DNA of 64,000 nt from Planctomycetota bacterium (GTDB lineage: Bacteria; Planctomycetota; PUPC01; DSUN01): positions 1 to 64,000 of the forward strand of contig DAOOIT010000007.1 of assembly GCA_035384565.1 (NCBI GenBank), given 5' to 3'. This document shows positions 1 through 8,730 of this stretch, piece by piece. A model generated the notes under the pieces. It did not search any database, was not told the origin of the DNA, and was given only the letters and a program-made list of their open reading frames with translations. Positions within the stretch are counted from its first letter, which is position 1. The number at the start of each line of letters is the position of its first letter. The translations under genes and the position numbers were made by a program.

Positions 1-254
1 GAGATGTCGCTTCCAGGTGACGCTGCCACCCTGTGCCGCGCATGCCACGGCCAGCACCGCTGCCGTGGCCAAGCCTGCTATTCGCGCCGGGCGAGATGTC
101 ATCGTGGAGCGCCTCGCGATCAGTCCAATACGGATCCCGCGGCCCCTGGAAAATGGGCAACTCCGACTCACCGGTCGCCCGCGTGGCGGGAACGGGGCCA
201 CTATCGCGCCACGTCACGGGCGTACCGGCACTCCTCCCACCCCTGACGCCGCGC
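1..254. other. gene-free stretch downstream of the secretin operon
   Basis: This stretch lies beyond the stop codon of the last pilus-operon gene. Plus-strand open frames cross it but have no ribosome-binding site and run antisense into the secretin gene. I see no convincing gene, terminator or repeat here. Confidence 0.5.
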
Positions 255-2639
255 TCACTCTTCGAAGATGTCTTCTACCGTCTCAGCCGTGATCAGCATG
301 ATGAGGGATCGGCGGCCCTCGATGTGATCGCGCCCGCGCATGAGGTGCCGCAGGACGGGAATCCCTTCGATGAACGGCACGGTGGCGTTGCCGGTGTACT
401 CCTGGACATTGGTGAAGCCGCCCATGATGATGGTCCCGCCATTGGGCACCGTGACGGTGGTGCCGATGGACCTCAGGGTCGTGGTCGGCAGTTGGATCGT
501 GAAGTCCACAAACGTGAAGAGGTCCTGGGCAACCTCGATCACTTCGCGGGCGAATGTCATCGTGGTGAAGCCGACGAACGTGCGCATCTGGGGCTGGCAC
601 ACCAGGGTGATGTAGCGGCGATCGGCGCTGACGAACGGCTGGATGTCGAAGATCGTGCCCTCGGGGATGTTGCCGATTTCCGGAATGTAGTCGGAGCTCA
701 CACGGCGGATGTAGTTGCGGTTGCGCAGGACCTGGATGTTGGCCCGCTGGGTGTTGTAGCAGGTGAGCCGCGGGGCCTCCAGCACCGTGCCCTTGCCCTC
801 GTTGGCGACCGCGCGCAGTAGGAGCACCAGCGTGTCCTCGTCCACCAGCGAGTACCGCAGGGCCAGGCCGCCGACGGCCGCATAGTTGTCGAACTCGGCC
901 AGGGCCGGCACCTCTGTGGCAGGACTCAGGCCGCCCACGAACAGGTCACCTGTCCCATCCCGCTGGAGCTGCGTGGTGCCGCTGTCGTACGTGAACGAGA
1001 TGTTCAGCGAATCGAGGAACTTGCGCTCGATGGTGATGAACCGGCCGAGCATGTGCACCTGGAGGCTGCGCGCCTTGCGGAAGTCGTTGAGGAGATCCTC
1101 GATCTGCTTCTGGACCTCCGGGGTGTGGACGACCACGATCCGACCGTTCCGGTACTGGATGGTGTACTGCGGCCTGCCCTGGAGGGTGTCCCCGCGCTCC
1201 CAGGTCTCCGGGGCAACGCTGGCCTTGATGAACCGGACCCAGCCGTTGCCGATGAGCTCGGGGTCGGGCCGCACGGCCTCCACGACCTGCTCGACGCGGG
1301 GCCCGGGCTCCACGGGGCCCGGCGACCGGACAGGCTCGGAGGTCGTGGGGGCGGTGAGCAGCGTGGCGATGTCATACATCTTCGTGGTGGGCTCGTCAAG
1401 GGTGCCGACGCGCCCGGTGAGAAAGACGGCTCCGTCGCGCAGGCAGTACTGGAGTTTGCCGAAACGGGCCACCCAGCGGATCATGCTCTCAAGGGGCATC
1501 TGGGCGCGCGGGATGGTCACCGCCGTGTTCGGCAACAGGGCGCCGGGGTCAACGACGATATTCACGCCGCCCACCGCGCCGAGCTGCTCGATGGCCTGGG
1601 CCAGCGGCGTCTCTCGGAATTCCAGGGTCACGGGGTTGGCCAGCTTCGAGCGCAACTCGAGTTCCCAGCGCTCCTTCGGGCCGGTCACGAAGCGCGACTT
1701 GGCGCGCGTCGGGTCGGCGGCGACCACGACGTTGGGCTTGAGGGGGGTCATCTCGCGGTCAATGTCGGCCATGAGATCGCTCTCGTTGTCGCGACGCTCG
1801 CGGCTCTTGCTGCGCGGCCCGATCGCAGCGGCTTTGGCCGCGAGAATCCTCTCGCGCAACTGCTGGATATCGCGATCGCCAGGGGCGCTTCGCAGCGCCT
1901 CATCGGTCAGGGTGAGGGCCTTATCATAGTCTCTGGCCTCGAGATGCCTTGTGGCTTGCTCGCGCAAGGCGCGCAGGCCCTCGGCCTCGTCGCGCGCCCG
2001 CCGCGTCCGCTCGGCGGCTACGCGCGCCTTCGCCTTGTCGAGTTCCGACTGGCGTTTGGCCGCAGCGGTGTTCGAACCTGCGCTGCGGGCGTCCGTGACA
2101 AGGGCCTCGGCTCGCGCCCTGAGTTCAGCGGCGCTTGCCGCATCGTCCACCTGGGCCACCGCGCTGAGCGCCCGTTCGGCAAGCTGGACAGCCTGGGCAT
2201 ACTCCTCGGCTTTCAGGGCCTTCTCAGCCTCGAAGAGGTCCAACTGTATCTGCTGGCGAAGGACCTGAGCCTTGAAGCCGTGGCGCTCGCGGGTTTGGGC
2301 GAGCACGTCTTCGCTGCTGGGCGTGCCCAGGGCGGCCTCGGCCTGGGAGAGCAGCTTGCGCGATGCGGCATCGTCGGGGTTCAGCCGCACGGCCTCGCGA
2401 AGGGCGTCCCGTGCCTCGGCAAACGCCCTGGCGGCCACGAGTTTGCGTCCGCGCACGGCCAGCACCTCGGCTTCGTGCAAGCGCTGTTGGCGGGCGACTT
2501 CGGCCTCGCGCGCGGCATCGCCCTGTTCGACGTTGGGCGCGGCGCCGCCCTCTTCGGCCGTCACGGGCACCGGCAACAACCCTGCTGCGGCGCACAGCGC
2601 GGCGGTCAGAAGGAGGAAGGAGACTGTGCCACGCCGCAT
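255..2639 (-). CDS. TPR-containing secretin, second tandem copy
   Basis: Predicted outer-membrane secretin subunit of 794 aa, forming a ring channel for a type IV pilus or type II secretion-like machine. A signal peptide follows MRRGTVSF and ends near VTAEEG. The N-terminal third is alanine- and lysine-rich helical sequence with TPR-like units (for example AVRLNPDD). A short secretin N-domain segment (FRETPLAQAIEQL) comes next, then the C-terminal secretin domain with the signature VPNGGTIIMGGF near residue 735. The start was chosen because the 96 upstream codons overlap the neighbouring gene and carry no signal peptide; no strong Shine-Dalgarno is visible. It lies 115 bp downstream of a paralogous secretin and is the last gene of the operon. 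Having two secretins in one operon is unusual. The secretin call is firm; the exact machine is inferred. Confidence 0.88.
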   Translation of the reverse strand: MRRGTVSFLLLTAALCAAAGLLPVPVTAEEGGAAPNVEQGDAAREAEVARQQRLHEAEVLAVRGRKLVAARAFAEARDALREAVRLNPDDAASRKLLSQAEAALGTPSSEDVLAQTRERHGFKAQVLRQQIQLDLFEAEKALKAEEYAQAVQLAERALSAVAQVDDAASAAELRARAEALVTDARSAGSNTAAAKRQSELDKAKARVAAERTRRARDEAEGLRALREQATRHLEARDYDKALTLTDEALRSAPGDRDIQQLRERILAAKAAAIGPRSKSRERRDNESDLMADIDREMTPLKPNVVVAADPTRAKSRFVTGPKERWELELRSKLANPVTLEFRETPLAQAIEQLGAVGGVNIVVDPGALLPNTAVTIPRAQMPLESMIRWVARFGKLQYCLRDGAVFLTGRVGTLDEPTTKMYDIATLLTAPTTSEPVRSPGPVEPGPRVEQVVEAVRPDPELIGNGWVRFIKASVAPETWERGDTLQGRPQYTIQYRNGRIVVVHTPEVQKQIEDLLNDFRKARSLQVHMLGRFITIERKFLDSLNISFTYDSGTTQLQRDGTGDLFVGGLSPATEVPALAEFDNYAAVGGLALRYSLVDEDTLVLLLRAVANEGKGTVLEAPRLTCYNTQRANIQVLRNRNYIRRVSSDYIPEIGNIPEGTIFDIQPFVSADRRYITLVCQPQMRTFVGFTTMTFAREVIEVAQDLFTFVDFTIQLPTTTLRSIGTTVTVPNGGTIIMGGFTNVQEYTGNATVPFIEGIPVLRHLMRGRDHIEGRRSLIMLITAETVEDIFEE

Positions 2640-2754
2640 GGGCCCAAAGGGCGCCGCGGGACGAGGGGTACGGAGCTCAGGCGATCTCACAAAGCGCCTC
2701 CTTTGCTTACGAGCAGCACGCGCTTCCCCGCCGGGGGTCGCTGACTGTGCAGGT

Positions 2755-5310
2755 TTATTCCTCAAAAACATCCGGCACGATCTCGGCGGTGACCAGGATG
2801 ATGAGGCTCTGCCGGCTGTCGAACTGCGTCCACTCACGGAAGATGTATCGCAGGAGCGGCATCTTGTTGATGATGGGCACGTTCGCTTCGCCGGCGCGCT
2901 CGCGGACCGTCGAGAGCCCGCCCACAAGCATCGTGCCGCCGTCCGGAACGCTGATGGTGGTGGCCACGCTGCGGAGCTCGGTGTCTGGCAGGTTCACGTT
3001 GCGCTGCACGACGGGCCCGATGGCATAGCCGAAGCCTGTGGATTGGAGGCTGCTGCGGTTGCGCAGCGTGCGCATCTGCGGCTGGAGCACGAGTGTGATG
3101 TAGCGACGGTCAGTGCTCACGAAGGGCTGGACGTCGAAGATGATGCCATCGGGCACGTTCCCGATCTCGGGCTCGCCGTCGGATGAGACGGAGCGCACAT
3201 AGTTGTAGTTGGTAATGGCTTGGAAGTTGGCGCGCTGGGTGTTGAAGCACGTGAGGCGGGGGGCCGCCAGGATCGTGCCTTTGCGCCGCTTGACAACGGC
3301 CTGAAGGATCGCGTTGACGGTGTTGCTGCCGGTGTGCGCCCAGCGGATCTGGAGGGGCCCCGAGGCGCTCAGTTCGCCTTCGCCGCCGACGCTCACCTGG
3401 GAGTCGTTGTACAGGTAGCCAATGGTCGAGCGGCGTGGCGGGTTGACGCCTGCCTGCCACGGATCGCCAGGCTCGCTCACGAATCCATATGTGTTGTTGA
3501 CCTCCGCAGGGGTCAATGCGCCTGGCGCCAGGCTGAGGTCGTTGGATGCCAGGTCGAAGTTCGGTCCTGTGAAGTCGAGGTCCATCCGCTCCAGGAAGTC
3601 GGTCTGCACCACCAGGAAGCGGGCGAAGATGTGGACCTGAAGGTTCCGGGCGCGGCGGAAGTCGTCAAGGAGGTTGCCAATCTGCTCCTGCACCTCGGGG
3701 GTGTGGACGACGACGATGCGGCCGTTGCGGTAGCTGATGGTATAAGGCTGCTGGGCCTGGAGAACCGCGCCCTCCTTGGCCGGCTCATCCCAGGTCTCTG
3801 GCGCCACGGTGCTTCGGATGAATTGGACCCACGCCTCGCCCAACGCGTCCTCGGGCACGGGGCGGCCTTCCTCGGCGCGAGGGGCCTGCCCAGAGGCTTT
3901 TCCGAGGAGTTCCTTCGTGACCCAGGCCTGCTCGTCGGTCTGGGAGGGTCCGTTGAACGTCGTGCGGATGGAGCGGTTGGGAATGAGCAGGCTGCTGACA
4001 TCATAGTCCTGGGTCACCGGCTGGTCGAGCACGCCGCCGCGGGTGGTGACCAGGATGGCGTGGTCGCGGAGGGTGTAGGTGGCCTTGCCAAAGCGGCACA
4101 GCCAGCGCAGGGCATGCTCGAGGCTGATGGTCATCGTGGGGAGGGTGAGGCGCTTGGTGTCCTGTGCCACCGAGGGGTCAACCACCATGGGGCAGTCGGC
4201 CGCCTGCGAGAGGTAGCGGCACGCCTCGGCTATCGTGGTGTTGCGGAAGTCCACGTCAACGGGCTGGCGCAGCTTGGTTCGGAGCTGCTCTTCCCATGGC
4301 TCGCGTGCCTTCTCGCCAGGACGCGCCGCATAGTCCTTCGCCTGGCTCTTGCCGGGGAGCACGATGCGGGCTCGGTCGTCCTTGCTGGGGACCGTCATCT
4401 CCTCGTTCATCTGGTCCACGAGAATCTTGCGGCTGGCGTCCTTGCGCTCGGCGGCGAGAGCTTCAGGGTTGCGGCGCCCGTCCAACACCCGCTGGGCTTC
4501 CTGACGAAGGTAGATGCCCCGGCGATTGCCCGGCTCGAGCCGGAGCATGTCCTCGGCCACAGCGAGAGCCGCGTTGGCGTCGCCCTTGTCAAGATGCTGC
4601 CAGCCCTGGCGGTTGAGGGCGAGCAGGGAGGCGTCCCTGTCGTGCGCGGCGCGCTCTCTGTGCGCGGCCAGCGCTCCCTGGAGTTCGGCGGTCTGGGCCT
4701 TGTCACCGGCGACGCGTGCGCTGGCCAGGATGGCTTCTGCCTGCGCGCGGAGCTTGGCCGCACGGTCAACCTCGCTGACGTAGGCGACGCTATCGAGCAC
4801 CCGCTCGGCATGCTCGCGGGCGCGGGCGTGGTCGCCGGCCTTCAGTGCCTTCTCGGCCTCGAAGAGGCTGGCGCCCAACTGCACCTGGAGCATGGCGCTC
4901 TTGGTCTGTTGGTCGGTCTTCATGCGCTCGAGCAGTTGCTCGGAGGAGGCGACGGGACTGCCGGCCTCGGCCTGCGCCGTCAGACGCGCGCACTCCTCGT
5001 CGCCGGGCCGCAGCTTCGCGGCGCGAGCGAGCACCTGCTTGGCCTGGCCGTAGGCATGCTGGGCGAGGAGCCCTTTGCCCTCCTCGAGGAGGCGCTGGAA
5101 CTCGCGCTGCTGCTCCTCCTCCTGAAGCTTGCGCTTCTCGCGCAGGCTTTCGAGGACGCTAGCCGGGTCGCCCGCCCCTTCGCCGCGCGCGCGCGGGGCC
5201 ACCGCGGCCAAGGCTGCCACGATGAGCAGGACAACCAGGGCGCTGGTTCCGCACACCCTGGCCAGCGCCGCGGTGCTGGGCATTGAGGAGAGAGGTTTCG
5301 GCGTCGTCAC
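2755..5310 (-). CDS. TPR-containing secretin, first tandem copy
   Basis: Secretin-family outer-membrane channel protein, 851 aa. A GTG start is preferred because GAAAGGAGC sits 8 nt upstream; the more distal TTG frame start includes this ribosome-binding site in its coding part. A hydrophobic segment (ALVVLLIVAALAAVAP) about 25 residues in acts as signal or anchor. TPR-like helical repeats follow (AKLRPGDEECARL, ALKAGDHARAREHAERVL), then a secretin N-domain-like segment (VDFRNTTIAEACRYL) and a C-terminal secretin domain with VPDGGTMLVGGLS. It shares blocks with the downstream secretin, such as YRNGRIVVVHTPEVQ and APRLTCFNTQRAN, so the pair arose by duplication. TPR domains fused to a secretin resemble the Amuc_1098-type pilus secretin of Akkermansia. 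Confidence 0.88.
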   Translation of the reverse strand: MTTPKPLSSMPSTAALARVCGTSALVVLLIVAALAAVAPRARGEGAGDPASVLESLREKRKLQEEEQQREFQRLLEEGKGLLAQHAYGQAKQVLARAAKLRPGDEECARLTAQAEAGSPVASSEQLLERMKTDQQTKSAMLQVQLGASLFEAEKALKAGDHARAREHAERVLDSVAYVSEVDRAAKLRAQAEAILASARVAGDKAQTAELQGALAAHRERAAHDRDASLLALNRQGWQHLDKGDANAALAVAEDMLRLEPGNRRGIYLRQEAQRVLDGRRNPEALAAERKDASRKILVDQMNEEMTVPSKDDRARIVLPGKSQAKDYAARPGEKAREPWEEQLRTKLRQPVDVDFRNTTIAEACRYLSQAADCPMVVDPSVAQDTKRLTLPTMTISLEHALRWLCRFGKATYTLRDHAILVTTRGGVLDQPVTQDYDVSSLLIPNRSIRTTFNGPSQTDEQAWVTKELLGKASGQAPRAEEGRPVPEDALGEAWVQFIRSTVAPETWDEPAKEGAVLQAQQPYTISYRNGRIVVVHTPEVQEQIGNLLDDFRRARNLQVHIFARFLVVQTDFLERMDLDFTGPNFDLASNDLSLAPGALTPAEVNNTYGFVSEPGDPWQAGVNPPRRSTIGYLYNDSQVSVGGEGELSASGPLQIRWAHTGSNTVNAILQAVVKRRKGTILAAPRLTCFNTQRANFQAITNYNYVRSVSSDGEPEIGNVPDGIIFDVQPFVSTDRRYITLVLQPQMRTLRNRSSLQSTGFGYAIGPVVQRNVNLPDTELRSVATTISVPDGGTMLVGGLSTVRERAGEANVPIINKMPLLRYIFREWTQFDSRQSLIILVTAEIVPDVFEE

Positions 5311-5481
5311 GCCCGAGCTCCTTTCGTTGTTCAACCCGCGTTCGCGCGAGGCTCACCCCGCAACGACCGCCTCGGCACGGCTCTGGTCGAGGCGGCTGGT
5401 ATTCTATCCGGTAGATGGCGGAACGTCAATCATGTCTTGCGCTTAGCCGAAGCGGCCCGGCGGCGCACCCAAGGCGCTCCT

Positions 5482-7044
5482 CTATTTGCCCTGCCCAGGG
5501 GCGGCAGGGACCACCGCCTTAGTGTCCAGCCACAGGTAGTGGAGGCGGTTCTTCTTGGTGTCGCAGATGATCACGCGACGGTCATAGGTCTCGCGGTAGG
5601 CCATGATTTCCTTGAACTGGGGACGCCCGAATGCGTCTTTCCCGGGAACCCGAATCGTGTAGTCAACGAGGCGCAGGACCCCCTGCTCGATGTCCACCAG
5701 CCTGTAGCGCGTGACATAGCGCGAGGCGGGGCTGTCGTCGCGTTCGCGCGGGGGTGGCGGAGCGTCCTCAGCCGCAGGCGCGTCCTCAGTCTCCGAGGAC
5801 TGGGCCGTGGTGCGAAGCTCCTTGGGCACATCGCCTATCCAGCCGCCGATGGGGATACGCTCGAATAGCTTCCCGCCCAACGGCTTGTCCTTGGGACCGA
5901 TCAACACAATGATGTTGGCCCGCAGCGCATCGCCACCGGTGTACGCGAAGCTGAAGCGCTCCTTGGTCCTATAAGTCTTGGCCTCGCCATCCACCGATCG
6001 GGTCTGATCGCCCTCCTCCTTGGAGACGAGGACGCTGCGGACCCGATAGGTGTAGGTCGTTTCGGCCTCCACATCGTGGTCAGAGAAGGCCAGGACGCCC
6101 GGCTCCTGCGGAGGCCCGCCCTTTGTCGGAGGGGCCACCTCCTTCTTCGGCGGGGCGGCCTTCGCTCCGGGGAAGCCAGTGGGCGCGGCCTTCGGGGCTG
6201 GCGCAGGCGCCGCAGGGATGCCGGGTTCTGCCGCCTTGGCCACGCGGCCCTCTACTCTGCCGACGCTGATCTCTTTCGCGTCTTGTTCACCTTTTCTTAG
6301 GATCTCATAGTAGGTCGGCTCGATGAATGTCACCACGCTCTTGCCGTCTTTGGACTTGATGGAGCCCTCGGGCGCTGTGAAGCGGATCTGGACAGTGCTG
6401 AGCGGCTCCTCTTTCACGTCGAGGATCGTCGCGCGCGCGAGTTCAGTAGTCTGGGTCTCGCCCAGCCTCGACATCATGACGGCCACGCACACTCGGTCCT
6501 GATTCTCGAGGGTGAACATCACCCTGACCCAGTAGCCGGGCTTCTTGCCTTGGAAGACGAGCGTGTCGCCCTGAGGGCTGCCGGCGGCGCCACGTTCGAC
6601 CTCGACCTCCACCTCACAAGGCTCCGTGAGAGTCTCGGGTGGCGCGAGGATCCCGAGGTCCTTGCGGTCATCCTCTGCCAGAGGCGTGATGAGGGCGGTG
6701 CCGAGAACCCGCCCGCGCACGGAGCGGCGTTCGACAGGCTTCTTCTCCTCCTCGAGCTCCACGCGGCGCAGCCACCGAGTGGCGGGCGGATAGAACCAGT
6801 TGTACCTGGCATCCTCGATGTGCGGGATGACCACGAAGGGGCCCGCCGTCCGGCGGAACCAGTCCTCCGTGGCGGTTCCGGGCTTCGCCCCCCCCGCCCC
6901 CCCGGGGCCCACCGGCGGGGGCTGCACGAGCTCCGCGCGGAAAAGCGACGAGTAGACCTGATAGGACACCCAAACCACCACGACCGCCAGCACGATCTTC
7001 TCGACGTGGCGGAAGAGGAAGCTCTTGATTCCTGCCATATCCAT
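5482..7044 (-). CDS. single-TM pilus-assembly-type protein, Amuc_1099-like position
   Basis: Protein of 520 aa with a short cytoplasmic N-terminus and one transmembrane helix (residues about 14-32, KIVLAVVVVWVSYQVYSSLF), followed by a large periplasmic part. The periplasmic part has a proline/alanine-rich linker (around residues 270-315) between two beta-rich blocks. GAGGGG lies about 6 nt upstream of the ATG. I cannot assign a named domain. Its place between a PilN/PilO-like protein and the secretins suggests the role of an inner-membrane alignment or PilP-like connector that links PilM/N/O to the secretin, comparable in position to Amuc_1099. Function is inferred from operon context and topology only. 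Confidence 0.75.
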   Translation of the reverse strand: MDMAGIKSFLFRHVEKIVLAVVVVWVSYQVYSSLFRAELVQPPPVGPGGAGGAKPGTATEDWFRRTAGPFVVIPHIEDARYNWFYPPATRWLRRVELEEEKKPVERRSVRGRVLGTALITPLAEDDRKDLGILAPPETLTEPCEVEVEVERGAAGSPQGDTLVFQGKKPGYWVRVMFTLENQDRVCVAVMMSRLGETQTTELARATILDVKEEPLSTVQIRFTAPEGSIKSKDGKSVVTFIEPTYYEILRKGEQDAKEISVGRVEGRVAKAAEPGIPAAPAPAPKAAPTGFPGAKAAPPKKEVAPPTKGGPPQEPGVLAFSDHDVEAETTYTYRVRSVLVSKEEGDQTRSVDGEAKTYRTKERFSFAYTGGDALRANIIVLIGPKDKPLGGKLFERIPIGGWIGDVPKELRTTAQSSETEDAPAAEDAPPPPRERDDSPASRYVTRYRLVDIEQGVLRLVDYTIRVPGKDAFGRPQFKEIMAYRETYDRRVIICDTKKNRLHYLWLDTKAVVPAAPGQGK

Positions 7045-7113
7045 CCGAGGCCCCTCATTCAGGGGATGCCGGCCGCCGCACTTCGGGGGAAGCGCGCGGC
7101 GGCAGGGCTTCAG

Positions 7114-8670
7114 CTACCGGGTCACCGCGGCCCGCTTGACGCCTTCGCGGCTCTCCTGCGGCTTGACCACGACGATGCCCAGCTTCGCTTGCGCGCCTGC
7201 ATCGAAGTGGATGGTGAACATCTGGTTCGCGTCGAACTGGTCCAGCGGCCGGAACGTCACCACCACCGCGTCGGGGGCATCCAGGACGCCCAGGCGCGTC
7301 TTCTCGTCGCCTTTGCCGGCCGCGACAACCTTGCGCACGCGCCGCCAGAGCTCCTGCTCGGCTTCGAGGCGGGCCAGTTCGAAATCATACCGGTGCGACA
7401 GCCATTCCGCGGCGGCCTTGAGGTCCGCGAAGATGTACTCGCGTTTAATCGTCAACTCGTCCTCGACAACCAGAGGCTTGCCTGGTTCGGCGGCCGCCGC
7501 CTTCTCGGCCTTCTGCAACTCGCGGGTGATCCAGGCCACCCCCATCTCGGGCCGACTGCCGCCGGCGGCAGCCGCTTCCTCTGTGCTGAATCGCTTGATG
7601 CGCATTTCGAGCAGCTTCAGTTGCCGGTCGAGCCATCCCAGGACTTTCGGCCTCTCGCCGAACACGGCCTTCGGGAAGGCGACTTCCTGCACTTCGATGT
7701 TGATGTCGGGGATCTCCCCTGTCATGGTCACGGCCACGAACTGCCGGCGGTCCGCCGCGCTCGCGGCGGCCATCGCGGCCTCGTCAGCCTCCTTCTCCTT
7801 TTCCTTTTCCTTCTCCTTCTCTTTGGCCTTTGGCCCGGGCTCCTTGGCGCCGGGGGTGGGGGCAGGAGCCGTACGCTCGGCCACCACGGTCCGGACGACG
7901 CTCTGGATCGCCGTGATCCTCAGGCATAGCCGGGATCGCAGCAAGGCATCCAGCACCTCGCCGAGGTGCGCATAGTCGCAAGCAAAAGCCATCTGGATGG
8001 GAATCGGCTCCGCCAGCACGGCGGGCCCCCGCACGGGGGTGCCGGCAGGCACCGGCGGGCCGCGTCGCACCGAGGCGGGAGTCGCAGCGACGCCGTAGGT
8101 GATGCTCTGAAGGACCGCGTTCGATGCGCCGAGGATCTCTACGAGTTCTCGCTTGACCCACCACTCCTTCTGGAGTGCGTAGATGTCGCCAATCTGCACG
8201 GTAGCCTGTGCAAAGCCGGCCGCGTCGGCAAGGCCGAGCGCCCCGGGGTCCGTGCCGACCTTTTCGAACAGGGGTTCGAGCTTGGCAACCTCGCGATTGT
8301 AGACGCCCTGGTACTCCACCTTGAATACGTCGAAGCTGCGGGGAGCCTGCCAGGGATAGACCTCGTAGGCGGCGAGAGCCTTGTCTTCGAAGAGGTCCTC
8401 GATGGCCTGGCCCTGGTGCCAGAGGAAGAGAGCGCAGTCGCCGAGGTCGCGCTGGACCAATGCCTTGCGCTCGTTGTGGATCTTGATTCGCTCATCCACT
8501 CCCACCGTCTTGCGCTTGAGGTCATCGCGGGTGTTGCGGCGCTCCTCCAGGTGGTCGCGCGCCGCCTTTGCCTCGCTCTGCTTGCTCCAGACGAAGAACA
8601 TGGCGCCGAGTTCCACGAGGAGCACGACGCCGATGATGATCCAGGCGTAGTATTTGCGAATCAGGCCCAT
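7114..8670 (-). CDS. single-TM pilus alignment protein, PilO/Amuc_1100-like
   Basis: Protein of 518 aa, type II membrane topology: MGLIRKYY, then a TM helix (about residues 8-28, AWIIIGVVLLVELGAMFFVW), then a coiled-coil-like stretch (KAARDHLEERRNTRDDLKRK region) and a periplasmic domain. A highly charged low-complexity run of alternating K and E lies near residues 283-295. AGGAAGG is placed 7 nt before the ATG. This topology (short N-tail, TM, coiled coil, ferredoxin-like periplasmic domain) is that of PilN/PilO and of Akkermansia Amuc_1100. The gene follows pilM directly. I see no catalytic motif. The PilO-like role is an inference from topology and gene order. Confidence 0.75.
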   Translation of the reverse strand: MGLIRKYYAWIIIGVVLLVELGAMFFVWSKQSEAKAARDHLEERRNTRDDLKRKTVGVDERIKIHNERKALVQRDLGDCALFLWHQGQAIEDLFEDKALAAYEVYPWQAPRSFDVFKVEYQGVYNREVAKLEPLFEKVGTDPGALGLADAAGFAQATVQIGDIYALQKEWWVKRELVEILGASNAVLQSITYGVAATPASVRRGPPVPAGTPVRGPAVLAEPIPIQMAFACDYAHLGEVLDALLRSRLCLRITAIQSVVRTVVAERTAPAPTPGAKEPGPKAKEKEKEKEKEKEADEAAMAAASAADRRQFVAVTMTGEIPDINIEVQEVAFPKAVFGERPKVLGWLDRQLKLLEMRIKRFSTEEAAAAGGSRPEMGVAWITRELQKAEKAAAAEPGKPLVVEDELTIKREYIFADLKAAAEWLSHRYDFELARLEAEQELWRRVRKVVAAGKGDEKTRLGVLDAPDAVVVTFRPLDQFDANQMFTIHFDAGAQAKLGIVVVKPQESREGVKRAAVTR

Positions 8671-8730
8671 TCGTCGCCCTTCCTCGCCATTCGGCAGCCG
8701 GGGGCTCGCGAGGAGCCTGGGGCCGCACGC

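Noticed and set aside
1..292. Plus-strand open frames at the window start.
   Set aside because: They are short, Arg/Pro-rich, lack ribosome-binding sites, and overlap the 3' end of the secretin gene in antisense.
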